Source of the DNA: Nonlabens dokdonensis DSW-6 | Lineage (GTDB): Bacteria > Bacteroidota > Bacteroidia > Flavobacteriales > Flavobacteriaceae | DNA: 64,000 nt | Direction of reading: 5' to 3' | Assembly (NCBI RefSeq): GCF_000332115.1 | Contig: NC_020156.1 | Coordinates: 1,116,001-1,180,000 of the forward strand | Shown here: in pieces, positions 52,713 through 61,974 of the stretch | Layout of the letters: each line of letters starts with the position of its first letter | How positions within the stretch are numbered: position 1 is the first letter of the stretch | Made by a program: the position numbers and the translations under genes | The notes under the pieces: generated by a model | What the model saw: only the letters and a program-made list of their open reading frames with translations | The model's database searches: none | Told to the model about the DNA's origin: nothing

Positions 52713-55700
52713 TTATACGTTTCTCACTTTAACCTGATACATCACATTAGGCTCAGTTCCCACTTCCTCTAATAGGTGATACATACGGTCTTGTTGTTTT
52801 ACTTTAAATATTTCAGAGTCCTTATCGTTAATATCTCCGAATTTAATGGCGCCGTTTGAACATGCATTTGAACATGCTGTCGCAAACTCACCATCTTTAA
52901 TCATACGACCGTCTTTCTTAGCTTCAAGAATTGTCATTTGTGTCATTTGAATACACATAGAACATTTTTCCATCACACCACGAGATCTTACAGTTACATC
53001 TGGATTGATTACCATTCTACCTAAGTCGTTATTCATGTGGTAGTCAAATTCATCGTTTCCGTTATATAAGAACCAGTTGAAACGACGAACTTTATAAGGA
53101 CAGTTGTTTGCACAGTAACGAGTACCTACACAACGGTTATAAGCCATATGGTTTTGACCTTGACGACCGTGTGAAGAAGCTGCCACAGGACATACTGTCT
53201 CACAAGGCGCATGATTACAGTGCTGACACATTATAGGCTGGAAAGCAACTTGTGGATTATCTGCTGGGTTTTCCAACTCACCAAAACCTCCTAATGAGCC
53301 ATTATCTCCAAATAAACCATCGAAACCATCTTTTTTAGCCTCATCAGCTTCAAAACTATCTTCAGAAGAGTAATATCTATCGATACGCAACCAGTGCATA
53401 TCACGAGATTTTCTCACTTCCATTTTTCCTACTACAGGAACATTGTTCTCTGCATGACAAGCTATAACACAAGCGCCACAACCAGTACATGCATTAAGAT
53501 CTATAGACATATTAAAATGATGACCTACCGATCTATCAAAACTATCCCAAAGATCGACATCTGGTGAAGTCACCGGAGTTTCTATGTGATTTAAAGAAAC
53601 CTCAGGAACTGGATTAAACTTATCCTTATCTCCAGTTCTATATGTAGCCAAATCAGTTTCACGAATAATATCGCGACCCATCATTGTATTTTGTAATTGT
53701 GTACAGGCAAACTCATGATTACCTCCAGCATCTTTTATAGAAACTGATTGAATAGAGCTACCATTTTTGTAGAATGGATATGCATTAACACCGGTTTGCA
53801 TCTCTTCTTGGATAGCAGCCGTTTGACCGTATCCTAATGCAATACCAATTGTTCCAACGGCTTGTCCTGGCTGGATTAATGCTGGTAACTTACGCTCCAC
53901 ACCATCCATTGTTACCACAACATACGAACCATCCAAAGCACCGTTTGCTACGTTTTCATTAACAACTCCTAGAGACTCTGCGTCAGCTTGAGAAATAGTT
54001 ACATAATTATCCCAAGTCGTTCTAGTAATAGGATCAGGCAATTCTTGTAACCAAGGATTGTTTGCCATAGTTCCATCACCTAAACCTGTCTTCGTGTATA
54101 ATGTCAATTCAAAACCTGAAGGTTTTTTAGCATTTGCCATTGCATTTAGCGCAGCAGTATTGCTTTGCCCTTCCACATTCATGTCAGTAGAATTTTCTTC
54201 TACTGAAGATGTATGATAGAAACCATCTTGTAAAGACTTGTTCCAAGAAGCTCCTGAAGCAGCAGCTGTTTCCTTAAGGAAATCTTTATATGTTTGAGAA
54301 CTACCTGACCACTTCAACAAGGTTTCTTGTAACTGACGTGTCTTGAATATCGGTCTTATAGTAGGCTGTGTTAAAAACACATGACCTTTCTTAATTTCTG
54401 TATCACCCCATGACTCTAAGAAGTGAGGAGTTGTAGCAACATAATCACATTTCTCAGCTGTCGCATTTAACGAGCTTGCAAAAGAAACTTTAAGTGCTAC
54501 TTTTTGTAACGCTTTCGCGAAAGCGTCACTATTACTATAACTATATATAGGATCAACGCCTGCGATAAATATAGCACCTACACTACCATTGTTCATATCA
54601 CCTACTAGTTTGTCAAAACCAGCACGGTCACCCTGACGTGTTAAAATCGGAGCTTTAGTATCAACTATAGTTGAAGATAAAGCTTCATTAATAGCAAGAG
54701 TTAATTGTTGAGCACCTTGATCTGGAATGCCGCAAAGCAACACACCTTTTGAACCAGCTCTTTTTAAACTAATTGCAGTTTGTTCAACAGATTTTGCCAC
54801 CTTGTCAGACAACTTCACACTCGCTGAACCACCTACTATTTTACTATAAAGAGCAGCAAGAATATGTTTCTGCTCCGTAGGAGTTATAGGGTATCTTTTA
54901 TCAGCGTTTGCACCAGATAAAGTCATATTAGACTCGTACTGAACATGGTGCGACATTTTACCATTCTTAGGAACTCTAGAAGAAGAATAACCTTTATCAA
55001 ATCCTCCACCCTGCCAGTCACCTACAAAGTCAGCACCTACACTTACTATAGTTTCAGCGTCTGTAAAATCATAATCTGCTAGACCACGAACACCATACTT
55101 TGATTCAAATGCGTTAAGAGAAGCGTCTTCACTGACAGTGTCGTAGGTTACCACTCTTACATTAGTATATCTAGCCTTTAATTGCTCAGCAATCCTATTA
55201 AAAGAAGGACTTGTATATGTTTGAGCTAAAATCACTAACTCTTTACCGTTAAGCGATGCTAACTGAGAAGCAACTTGTTTATCTAATTCTTCCCAAGTAG
55301 ACTCTTTACCTTTTACAAGAGGTGCTTTTAAACGATTATTATCGTATAAAGACAAAACAGAAGCGTGAGCGCGAGCATTTGCATCACCTCTGAAAGCAGC
55401 ATCTCTGTTACTTTCAATTTTAATGGGCCTACCTTCTCTCGTTTTAACTAAAACACTAGCATAGTCATAACCATTTGCAATAGTCGTTGCATAATAGTTA
55501 GCCATCCCAGGTATAATCTGTTCTGGTTGGTTCACATAAGGAACCGAATAAATCACCGGTCCTTCGCACGCCGCAAGCGAAGCTGCTGCGGTACTAAAAC
55601 CAACGTATTTCAAGAAATCTCTACGAGTAGTGTTTGACTCCTCCATCGCTTGATCATTCCCTAAAAACTCATCTGTAGGAATAGAGCTAACAAACTCATT

Positions 55701-55778
55701 TTGCTCTAAATCTTTAACGATCCGATTGCTATCATCTAGCTGAGCAGTGCTTTTCCAGTATTTCTTAGTAGTAGCCAT
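52713..55778 (-). CDS. actB: Alternative complex III iron-sulfur subunit ActB
   Basis: A 1021-residue Tat-exported subunit that resembles a molybdopterin oxidoreductase fused to a four-cluster iron-sulfur protein. TTRRDFLKYVGFS (about 51-63) is the twin-arginine signal. The first two-thirds lack an obvious molybdenum cofactor cysteine, as known for ActB. The C-terminal part has CTGCGACVIACH, CQHCNHAPCETVCP, CVGTRYCANNCP and CSMCIQMTQ with a final CSNACSNG, enough for four clusters. A palindrome copy encodes DAFAKA near residue 420. Confidence 0.94.
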   Translation of the reverse strand: MATTKKYWKSTAQLDDSNRIVKDLEQNEFVSSIPTDEFLGNDQAMEESNTTRRDFLKYVGFSTAAASLAACEGPVIYSVPYVNQPEQIIPGMANYYATTIANGYDYASVLVKTREGRPIKIESNRDAAFRGDANARAHASVLSLYDNNRLKAPLVKGKESTWEELDKQVASQLASLNGKELVILAQTYTSPSFNRIAEQLKARYTNVRVVTYDTVSEDASLNAFESKYGVRGLADYDFTDAETIVSVGADFVGDWQGGGFDKGYSSSRVPKNGKMSHHVQYESNMTLSGANADKRYPITPTEQKHILAALYSKIVGGSASVKLSDKVAKSVEQTAISLKRAGSKGVLLCGIPDQGAQQLTLAINEALSSTIVDTKAPILTRQGDRAGFDKLVGDMNNGSVGAIFIAGVDPIYSYSNSDAFAKALQKVALKVSFASSLNATAEKCDYVATTPHFLESWGDTEIKKGHVFLTQPTIRPIFKTRQLQETLLKWSGSSQTYKDFLKETAAASGASWNKSLQDGFYHTSSVEENSTDMNVEGQSNTAALNAMANAKKPSGFELTLYTKTGLGDGTMANNPWLQELPDPITRTTWDNYVTISQADAESLGVVNENVANGALDGSYVVVTMDGVERKLPALIQPGQAVGTIGIALGYGQTAAIQEEMQTGVNAYPFYKNGSSIQSVSIKDAGGNHEFACTQLQNTMMGRDIIRETDLATYRTGDKDKFNPVPEVSLNHIETPVTSPDVDLWDSFDRSVGHHFNMSIDLNACTGCGACVIACHAENNVPVVGKMEVRKSRDMHWLRIDRYYSSEDSFEADEAKKDGFDGLFGDNGSLGGFGELENPADNPQVAFQPIMCQHCNHAPCETVCPVAASSHGRQGQNHMAYNRCVGTRYCANNCPYKVRRFNWFLYNGNDEFDYHMNNDLGRMVINPDVTVRSRGVMEKCSMCIQMTQMTILEAKKDGRMIKDGEFATACSNACSNGAIKFGDINDKDSEIFKVKQQDRMYHLLEEVGTEPNVMYQVKVRNV
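54510..54525. repeat. Dispersed palindrome, copy 14 (inside actB)
   Basis: Perfect copy, read in frame as Ala-Phe-Ala-Lys-Ala. Confidence 0.95.
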
Positions 55779-55798
55779 AAATCTCTAAAACTATTTTA

Positions 55799-57139
55799 TT
55801 AGTAGTGGCATTTACCACATTCAAGTCCTCCTAAGTCTGCAATAGTCAATTGACGACCACCACGAGCTTCAGAAAGTTCTTTGTGAATTTGTTCATAATA
55901 ACCATTGCCTTGTAAATCTACATTAGTTTCACGGTGACAATTGATACACCAGCCCATAGTTAATGGAGAATATTGATACATGATCTCCATTTCCTCGACA
56001 GGACCGTGGCAAGTCTGACATGCTATATTACCAGCAGTAACGTGTTGTGCATGGTTAAAGTAAGCTAGATCTGGCAAATTATGAATACGCACCCATCTAA
56101 CTGGCTTTTCCTCACCAACAAATTTCTGCTCGTCACTATCCCAACCAGTAGCAGCATATAATTTTTGAATCTCTTTATTGTAATCTATACCATACTCTTC
56201 CATACCTTCTTGATAAGTAGACTGAGCCACTTCTCCAATAGACTTGTGACAGTTCATACAAACATTAAGTGAAGGAATACCAGAGTGTTTAGACTCTCTA
56301 GCACTAGAGTGACAATATTTACAGTCTATTTGACTAGTACCAGCATGAATTCTGTGAGAATAGTGAATAGGTTGTAAAGGTGCATAACCTTGATCAACAC
56401 CTACACTCATAAGAGCACCGTACGCAAAATAAGCACTTGCCAACAATAAAAAGATAGAAGAAACAAGAACTAAAAATTGATTCTGAACAAAAGCTTTCCA
56501 GATAGGAGTGCGCTCTTCTTCAATTTCAAATTCTGTTTGAATCCCATTTGCGTCTGCAAATCTTTTTAATGTCTTGTTCACAACTACAAGTAACACTACA
56601 AGTAAAAGAAGAACAATCGCAAGAGCTCCAAGGATTATATTATTAGTCATAGTATTATCGCCAGAACCGGCAACCGCTCCACCTTCAGCTCCTGCCGCGG
56701 CAACAACCGGTGCAGGCTTTTCAGTATCAGTGTAAGCAAGTATATTATCAATATCAACATTGCTTAACTGTTCAAAAGAGTTCATGTTTTGCTGACCATA
56801 CTCATTATAAACTGCAACAGCTTGAGCATCGCCAGATGCAATTAGCTTAGCTGAGTTTTTAATCCATTTGTACAACCATTCACGTTCGTACTTTTGACTT
56901 ACTTGAAAAAGTGCAGGACCAACAGCTTTTTTATAAAGCTTGTGACATGAAGCACAATTTGCTTTAAAAAGAGCTTCTCCTAACGCGGCATCGCCGCCAC
57001 TACTTGCTTCTACAGGTGCCGCTGGCACACCATCTGAGGTGGTAGCATCTTGACCGTAAACTGCTATTGACGATAGCGTTACGAACAAGAAGGCTAGCAA
57101 AAATTGCCCTGCGGAAAAATGTAATCTCCTATTTATCAT
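55799..57139 (-). CDS. actA: Alternative complex III multihaem cytochrome ActA with fused N-terminal cytochrome
   Basis: A 446-residue multihaem cytochrome c, first gene of the operon. There is a signal peptide (SAGQFLLAFLFVTLSSIAVYGQ region), then a monohaem domain with CASCH (Cys62, Cys65, His66) up to about residue 140, a transmembrane helix (IILGALAIVLLLLVVLLVVV), a second helix near 220-240, and five further CxxCH motifs (CKYCH, CMNCH, CQTCH, CINCH, CGKCH). Classical ActA is pentahaem; the sixth haem is in the extra N-terminal domain. It delivers electrons within the complex at the periplasmic side. Confidence 0.93.
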   Translation of the reverse strand: MINRRLHFSAGQFLLAFLFVTLSSIAVYGQDATTSDGVPAAPVEASSGGDAALGEALFKANCASCHKLYKKAVGPALFQVSQKYEREWLYKWIKNSAKLIASGDAQAVAVYNEYGQQNMNSFEQLSNVDIDNILAYTDTEKPAPVVAAAGAEGGAVAGSGDNTMTNNIILGALAIVLLLLVVLLVVVNKTLKRFADANGIQTEFEIEEERTPIWKAFVQNQFLVLVSSIFLLLASAYFAYGALMSVGVDQGYAPLQPIHYSHRIHAGTSQIDCKYCHSSARESKHSGIPSLNVCMNCHKSIGEVAQSTYQEGMEEYGIDYNKEIQKLYAATGWDSDEQKFVGEEKPVRWVRIHNLPDLAYFNHAQHVTAGNIACQTCHGPVEEMEIMYQYSPLTMGWCINCHRETNVDLQGNGYYEQIHKELSEARGGRQLTIADLGGLECGKCHY

Positions 57140-57210
57140 CTTGTTTAATGAATATTACAATAACTTTGGCACGATAATTACAGTATTTTACCGAATCGTA
57201 AATGCGAGTG

Positions 57211-57218
57211 CAAAAATA
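57211..57218 (-). promoter_or_regulatory. Candidate -7 promoter element of the act-cox operon
   Basis: TATTTTTG on the minus strand, 72 bases upstream of the actA start. No clear TTG at the usual spacing. Confidence 0.4.
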
Positions 57219-57323
57219 GGTCATAAAACATTTATTTTTGCTCTTGACAATCACATAGAAAATAATTTATAATAATTCTAAATAGTTTTTCCTCACAGAA
57301 GCAAAACTTCCCTATTTACCGCT

Positions 57324-57698
57324 ATGACTATGAAACACTTAAAAAATTTATTATCGACAACAGCCCTCTTGTTAATTGTATCACAAGGTTTTGCACAAGA
57401 AACAACACCTGTTAATAAACAAAAAATAGACGAATTGGTCTCTACTAAAATCGCTATGGATAAGACTGGTGATTTTAAGGATAGATATACCATTCAATTA
57501 TTTTATGGTGAACGAGATAAAGCAATTGCAACCAAACAAAAATATGACCTTTTAGATTTGCCTTGGAAATCTGAATTGAAGTGGGAATCTCCTTATCACA
57601 AAATATGGGTAGGTACTTATCGAAGTAGATTAGAAGCAGACAGAGCTTTAATAAAAATAAAAGAAGAGTATAAAGATGCTTTTATTTTAAAACCTTAA
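57324..57698 (+). CDS. SPOR domain protein
   Basis: A 124-residue exported protein. KHLKNLLSTTALLLIVSQGFAQ is a signal peptide, and RYTIQLFYGERDKA to KIWVGTYRSRLEADRALIKIK is a SPOR-type peptidoglycan-binding domain. The start at 57324 is used, though the ATG at 57330 (MKHLKNLL) is equally good. It is a single divergent gene from actA and may bind septal or denuded glycan. Confidence 0.78.
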   Translation: MTMKHLKNLLSTTALLLIVSQGFAQETTPVNKQKIDELVSTKIAMDKTGDFKDRYTIQLFYGERDKAIATKQKYDLLDLPWKSELKWESPYHKIWVGTYRSRLEADRALIKIKEEYKDAFILKP

Positions 57699-57814
57699 TT
57701 GCAAGGAATAAAGCTTAAAAATGGAGTTATCAGATTAGATTGTTCAATTAATTATTACAATGAATATAATCTGCTTCTAAACATTTCTAAATAACACCAT
57801 TCACTTACAAGCAT

Positions 57815-57843
57815 AAAAAAGCACCTTTTTCAAGGTGCTTTTT
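57815..57843. terminator. Bidirectional terminator between the SPOR gene and the endonuclease-like gene
   Basis: AAAAAAGCACCTT (57815-57827) pairs with AAGGTGCTTTTT (57832-57843), followed or preceded by A/T runs on both strands. Confidence 0.85.
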
Positions 57844-57865
57844 CTATTTCACTACAGTGGTAAAT

Positions 57866-58948
57866 TTATTTATCACCGTTATTTTTTATTTCTTTAACTA
57901 AGTATACATACACTGGGAAGTGATCACTGAAACCGCCGGTAAAAGTACCGTCGGCAAAACTACGCAGTGGATAACCTTTATATCTTCCTGCTTTGTTAGT
58001 CATAAAGCTAGGGTTAAAAATATGTGCATTATAATAACGATATCCATCTCGCTTTGCTTCATTTAACAACGGATAGGTGAACATTATTTGATCAAATATT
58101 CCAACTGCGTCACGATAAGCTGTCGTACCAAAGCCGTCTTTGCCCATTTGCATGTATGGATTATAAATCATTTGAGGTCTTACTTTGGATCGATCTTCTT
58201 GTGCGTTTAGAGCAACCTTTACACTCTCATCTGAAGGATAATCATTTAAATCTCCCATTACAAAAACCTTAGACATCGCATCTATACTGTGTAAGGAATC
58301 GATTACCTTTTGATTCAACTTCGCAGCAGCTATTCTCCCTGGACGACTTTTTAGCTCTCCGCCACCACGTGATGGCCAGTGATTTACTATAAAACTCATT
58401 TTATCACCATCTAATTCACCAGTTACTACTAGCTGATCACGTGTGTAGTTGCGTTTTCCAGTACTTTGATTGTAAATGATTAATTCTTTACTATCACTGT
58501 TTAACACTTTAAAATCACTTTTTTTGTACAAAAGTCCAGTATCTATCCCACGTTCATCTGGTGAATCATAATGTTCAATTCCGTAATCATATTCAATAAG
58601 TAAAGGATGATTTACAAGATCTTCAAGAACTTTTCTGTTTTCGACTTCACAAACTCCGATAATGGATGGAGCAGTTTGAGAAGTTTCAGCTCCTATTTTG
58701 CGTATCACACGAGCCATAGAAGTTAGTTTTTTCTGATAAACATCAGCTCTTACACCTTCGGCCATTTCCATGATAGGACTTCTTTCGTCATATATAGAAG
58801 TGTCGTCTTCGATGTCAAAAAGATTCTCTAAATTATAGAAGGCAACCGTTTTTACCTTGTATTGTTTTGATTTTTTTGCGGTTTGTGCTTGTGACGCTTT
58901 CGCGAAAGCGAAAACACATAAAGCACTCATTAATAGTTTTTTAATCAT
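57866..58948 (-). CDS. Exported endonuclease/exonuclease/phosphatase-family protein
   Basis: A 360-residue secreted protein with the DNase I-like fold. The signal peptide is MIKKLLMSALCVFAFAKASQAQ, in which AFAKA is encoded by a palindrome copy. The fold shows FYNLENLFDI, GVCEVENRKVLEDL (metal-binding Glu), VNHWPSRGGGELKSRPG (His), GDLNDYPSDE (Asp-Asn) and GFSDHFPVYV (Asp-His) in the expected order, so all catalytic motifs are present. Substrate (DNA, phospholipid or sugar phosphate) is unclear. It lies beside a TonB-dependent receptor and a DUF5689 lipoprotein, a trio often found together. Confidence 0.88.
   Translation of the reverse strand: MIKKLLMSALCVFAFAKASQAQTAKKSKQYKVKTVAFYNLENLFDIEDDTSIYDERSPIMEMAEGVRADVYQKKLTSMARVIRKIGAETSQTAPSIIGVCEVENRKVLEDLVNHPLLIEYDYGIEHYDSPDERGIDTGLLYKKSDFKVLNSDSKELIIYNQSTGKRNYTRDQLVVTGELDGDKMSFIVNHWPSRGGGELKSRPGRIAAAKLNQKVIDSLHSIDAMSKVFVMGDLNDYPSDESVKVALNAQEDRSKVRPQMIYNPYMQMGKDGFGTTAYRDAVGIFDQIMFTYPLLNEAKRDGYRYYNAHIFNPSFMTNKAGRYKGYPLRSFADGTFTGGFSDHFPVYVYLVKEIKNNGDK
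58895..58910. repeat. Dispersed palindrome, copy 15 (signal peptide of the endonuclease-like gene)
   Basis: Perfect copy, read in frame as Ala-Phe-Ala-Lys-Ala at the end of the hydrophobic core of the signal peptide. Confidence 0.95.
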
Positions 58949-59073
58949 TTTTTATAGGGTGTCAAAAGTTATCTTATTGTAAACTCTTATACAATTTGCG
59001 CGCCAAAGGTACGCAACTGAATAGAAAATCGTAGTTTTGCCCGCTTTTCATAACGAAATCTTAATATTAACAA

Positions 59074-61941
59074 ATGATAAACAAACAATTTAGCAAACTT
59101 CTTTTAGTTGTTTTTATGCTGGTATCCAGTTTTGGTATGGCACAAGAACTGCTTAAAGGTAGAGTTATCGATGACAACACTGAGGAACCAATTCCCGGCG
59201 TAACAATTAGTGTAAAGGGATTAAAGTTTAACGCTTCAACTGATGCCAATGGATACTTTGTAGTAACTGGAGCAATTCCTGTAGGTGATCAAATGATTAC
59301 TGTAAGTAGAAGTGGTTATTATACTAAAACAATTCCAGTCGTTATAGACGCGTTAGGAGTTGTAAATTTAGATCCAATCTATTTACAATTAGACAATTCT
59401 GACATTACGCAGTCACAAGGAATTATTTCTTTAACAGAAAATGATCTAGCAGACGATGAGAATGCAGCAAATAATGTCTCTGGACTTTTACAAGCTTCAA
59501 GAGATCAATTTTTAAGAGCTGCCGCTTTTGATTTTAGTGCAACCTTCTTTAGACCTAGAGGTCTTAACAGTGAAGATGGAAAAGTTCTTATCAATGGAAT
59601 TGAAATGAACAAACAATTTTCTGGAAGACCGCAATGGAGCAACTGGGGTGGAGTAAATGACTTACAACGTAATCAAAACTTTACGATGGGACTCAGCGCT
59701 GCAGACAATAGTTTCGGTGGTTATGCAGGTGTACAAAGTATAGACATGAGAGCTTCTCAACAACGTGCAGGAACTCAAATATCCTTCGCTAGTGCAAATA
59801 GAAGTTATCAAGGTCGCTATATGGTATCTCACCGTTCTGGTTTATTAAATAATGGATGGTCTTTTGCTGTTAATGCATCAAGAAGATCAGGAGATGAAGG
59901 ATATGTGGATGGTACTTTATATGATGCCAACTCGTTAGGGCTTTCTGTAGAGAAAAAATTAAACGATTCGCACTCTATTAACTTTACAGGACTTTATACT
60001 CCTAACAGACGTGGTCGACGTACTGCAATCACTCAAGAAATCGAAGATCTTAAAGGAAGAAAATATAATCCGTTTTGGGGAATGCAGGATAATGTTGTGC
60101 GCAACAGTAGAATTAGAGAAATAGATGAACCTATTTTTATGTTGAATCATTACTGGACAGTGAACAGTAAATTGAAAATCAACACAAACCTAGGGTATCA
60201 ATTTGGTAAAATAGGAAACACTCGTATAGATAATGGTGGTACAAGGTTAGTTACTTTAGATGGGCAAAATGCTTACGTAGGTGGAGCTAGAAACCCAAAT
60301 CCAGATTACTATCAAAATCTTCCTAGTTTTTTCCTAAGAAACGGGCAGGACCCTATTGATTTTCAATATGCTTACCAGGCGCAACAAGAATTTATTAACG
60401 ATGGACAACTGGATTGGAACAGTCTTTATGAAGCTAATAGATCCTTACGTGAAAATGGTGGAAACTCTTTGTATGCCATTCAAGAAGACCGTATTGATGA
60501 TCAACAATTAATGGTAAACACTATCATAACGGCTGACTTGACCGATAATATAATATTTAACGGTGGTATAAGGTATCGTAATCTAAATAGTGAAAACTAT
60601 GCGATGGTTAACGATCTTCTTGGTGGAACTGGATTTCTCGATGTAGATTTCTTTGCAGAAGAATCTAGTGAAGTAAGTATTGATGACGCAGCTCAATCTA
60701 ACATAAGAACTCCTAATAGAATAGTAGGAGTAGGCGATCGTTACAAATACAATTATGACATCAATGCTGATGTGCTAGCCGCATTTGCACAAACACAATT
60801 CAAAACTAAGAAAGTAGATTTCTTTGTAGCTGGAAGCGTAACAAGAACTGAATATCAAAGAGATGGTAAATATGAAAACGGGAACTTTCCAGGAGCGCAG
60901 TCTTTTGGTAAGAGTAAAAAGTTAGAATTTACAGACTTTGGTGTTAAGGGTGGTGCCACTTACAAAATTTCTGGTCAGCAGTTTATTGACGTTAATGCAG
61001 CTTATATTTCTCAAGCACCTACTATAAGAAACTCTTTTAGTAATGCTAGACAAAATAATGAAACCATAGTGGGATTAGAGTCTCAAAAATCTTATAGCGG
61101 TGACTTGAGTTACATCTATACTACACCTATTATAAAAGCGAGGCTTACTGGTTACTATACGCAGTTTACAAATGGTACAGACGTAGGTTTTTACTTTACG
61201 GAAGGATTAACAACAGCAGGCGTGGAAGGTGGAACTAGATTTTTTAGAGAAAACGGAAATGCTTTTGTACAAGAAGTGGTAACTAACATAGAGCGTCGTA
61301 ATATGGGTATGGAATTAGGACTTGAGGTACAAGTTACTCCAACAATTAAATTAAAAGGTGCTGCTGCAATAGGTCAGAATGTATTTACTAATAATCCTGA
61401 TCTCTATTTGACTAGTGATGATTTCACAGGTCAACTTAGATTTGGTGACGGAACAACTAGTATTAAAGATTATCACGTTGCTGGCGGACCAGAAACAGCA
61501 CTACAAATTGGTTTTGAATATAGAGATCCAGAATATTGGAACATAGGTGTTACTGCAAACTATTTTGCAAATGCTTACTTAGATGTGAGTAACTTAAGAA
61601 GAAGTGCTAACTTTAGACAAGATTACGACGGCATTGAATTCAATGATTTTGATCAAGAAGTAGCAGATGATCTTCTTAGACAAGAACAATTTGATAATTA
61701 CATGTTATGGAACGTAATAGGTGGTAAATCGTGGAGAATAGACGATAAGTATATCGGATTTTTTGCGACTATAAATAATGTATTTGATGTAAAGTACAAA
61801 ACTGGAGGATTTGAACAATCCCGTAATTCAAACTTTAGATCTGTTAGAGATGATGCTAACAACCCACAAGAAGTCTTTGCACCACGCTACTTCTTTGGTA
61901 ATGGAACAACCTATTACCTAAACGTATATTTAAGATTTTAA
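59074..61941 (+). CDS. TonB-dependent receptor with carboxypeptidase-like N-terminal domain
   Basis: A 955-residue outer-membrane receptor. The signal peptide is MINKQFSKLLLVVFMLVSSF with GMAQ at its end, then a carboxypeptidase-regulatory-like domain (LKGRVIDDNTEEPIPGVTIS, about 27-110), a plug (RPRGLNSEDGKVLINGIEM) and a long barrel that ends in an aromatic strand (TTYYLNVYLRF). The substrate is unknown. It is followed after six bases by a DUF5689 lipoprotein that is probably its surface partner. It draws on TonB-type transducers such as those at 27-29 kb. Confidence 0.9.
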   Translation: MINKQFSKLLLVVFMLVSSFGMAQELLKGRVIDDNTEEPIPGVTISVKGLKFNASTDANGYFVVTGAIPVGDQMITVSRSGYYTKTIPVVIDALGVVNLDPIYLQLDNSDITQSQGIISLTENDLADDENAANNVSGLLQASRDQFLRAAAFDFSATFFRPRGLNSEDGKVLINGIEMNKQFSGRPQWSNWGGVNDLQRNQNFTMGLSAADNSFGGYAGVQSIDMRASQQRAGTQISFASANRSYQGRYMVSHRSGLLNNGWSFAVNASRRSGDEGYVDGTLYDANSLGLSVEKKLNDSHSINFTGLYTPNRRGRRTAITQEIEDLKGRKYNPFWGMQDNVVRNSRIREIDEPIFMLNHYWTVNSKLKINTNLGYQFGKIGNTRIDNGGTRLVTLDGQNAYVGGARNPNPDYYQNLPSFFLRNGQDPIDFQYAYQAQQEFINDGQLDWNSLYEANRSLRENGGNSLYAIQEDRIDDQQLMVNTIITADLTDNIIFNGGIRYRNLNSENYAMVNDLLGGTGFLDVDFFAEESSEVSIDDAAQSNIRTPNRIVGVGDRYKYNYDINADVLAAFAQTQFKTKKVDFFVAGSVTRTEYQRDGKYENGNFPGAQSFGKSKKLEFTDFGVKGGATYKISGQQFIDVNAAYISQAPTIRNSFSNARQNNETIVGLESQKSYSGDLSYIYTTPIIKARLTGYYTQFTNGTDVGFYFTEGLTTAGVEGGTRFFRENGNAFVQEVVTNIERRNMGMELGLEVQVTPTIKLKGAAAIGQNVFTNNPDLYLTSDDFTGQLRFGDGTTSIKDYHVAGGPETALQIGFEYRDPEYWNIGVTANYFANAYLDVSNLRRSANFRQDYDGIEFNDFDQEVADDLLRQEQFDNYMLWNVIGGKSWRIDDKYIGFFATINNVFDVKYKTGGFEQSRNSNFRSVRDDANNPQEVFAPRYFFGNGTTYYLNVYLRF

Positions 61942-61974
61942 TAAGTAATGATGAATTTATTTAATAATAAAACA

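Noticed and set aside
59001..59012. Short GC-rich palindromic stretch TTTGCGCGCCAAA upstream of the TonB-dependent receptor
   Set aside because: It does not match the dispersed palindrome and occurs once, so there is no ground to call it an operator.
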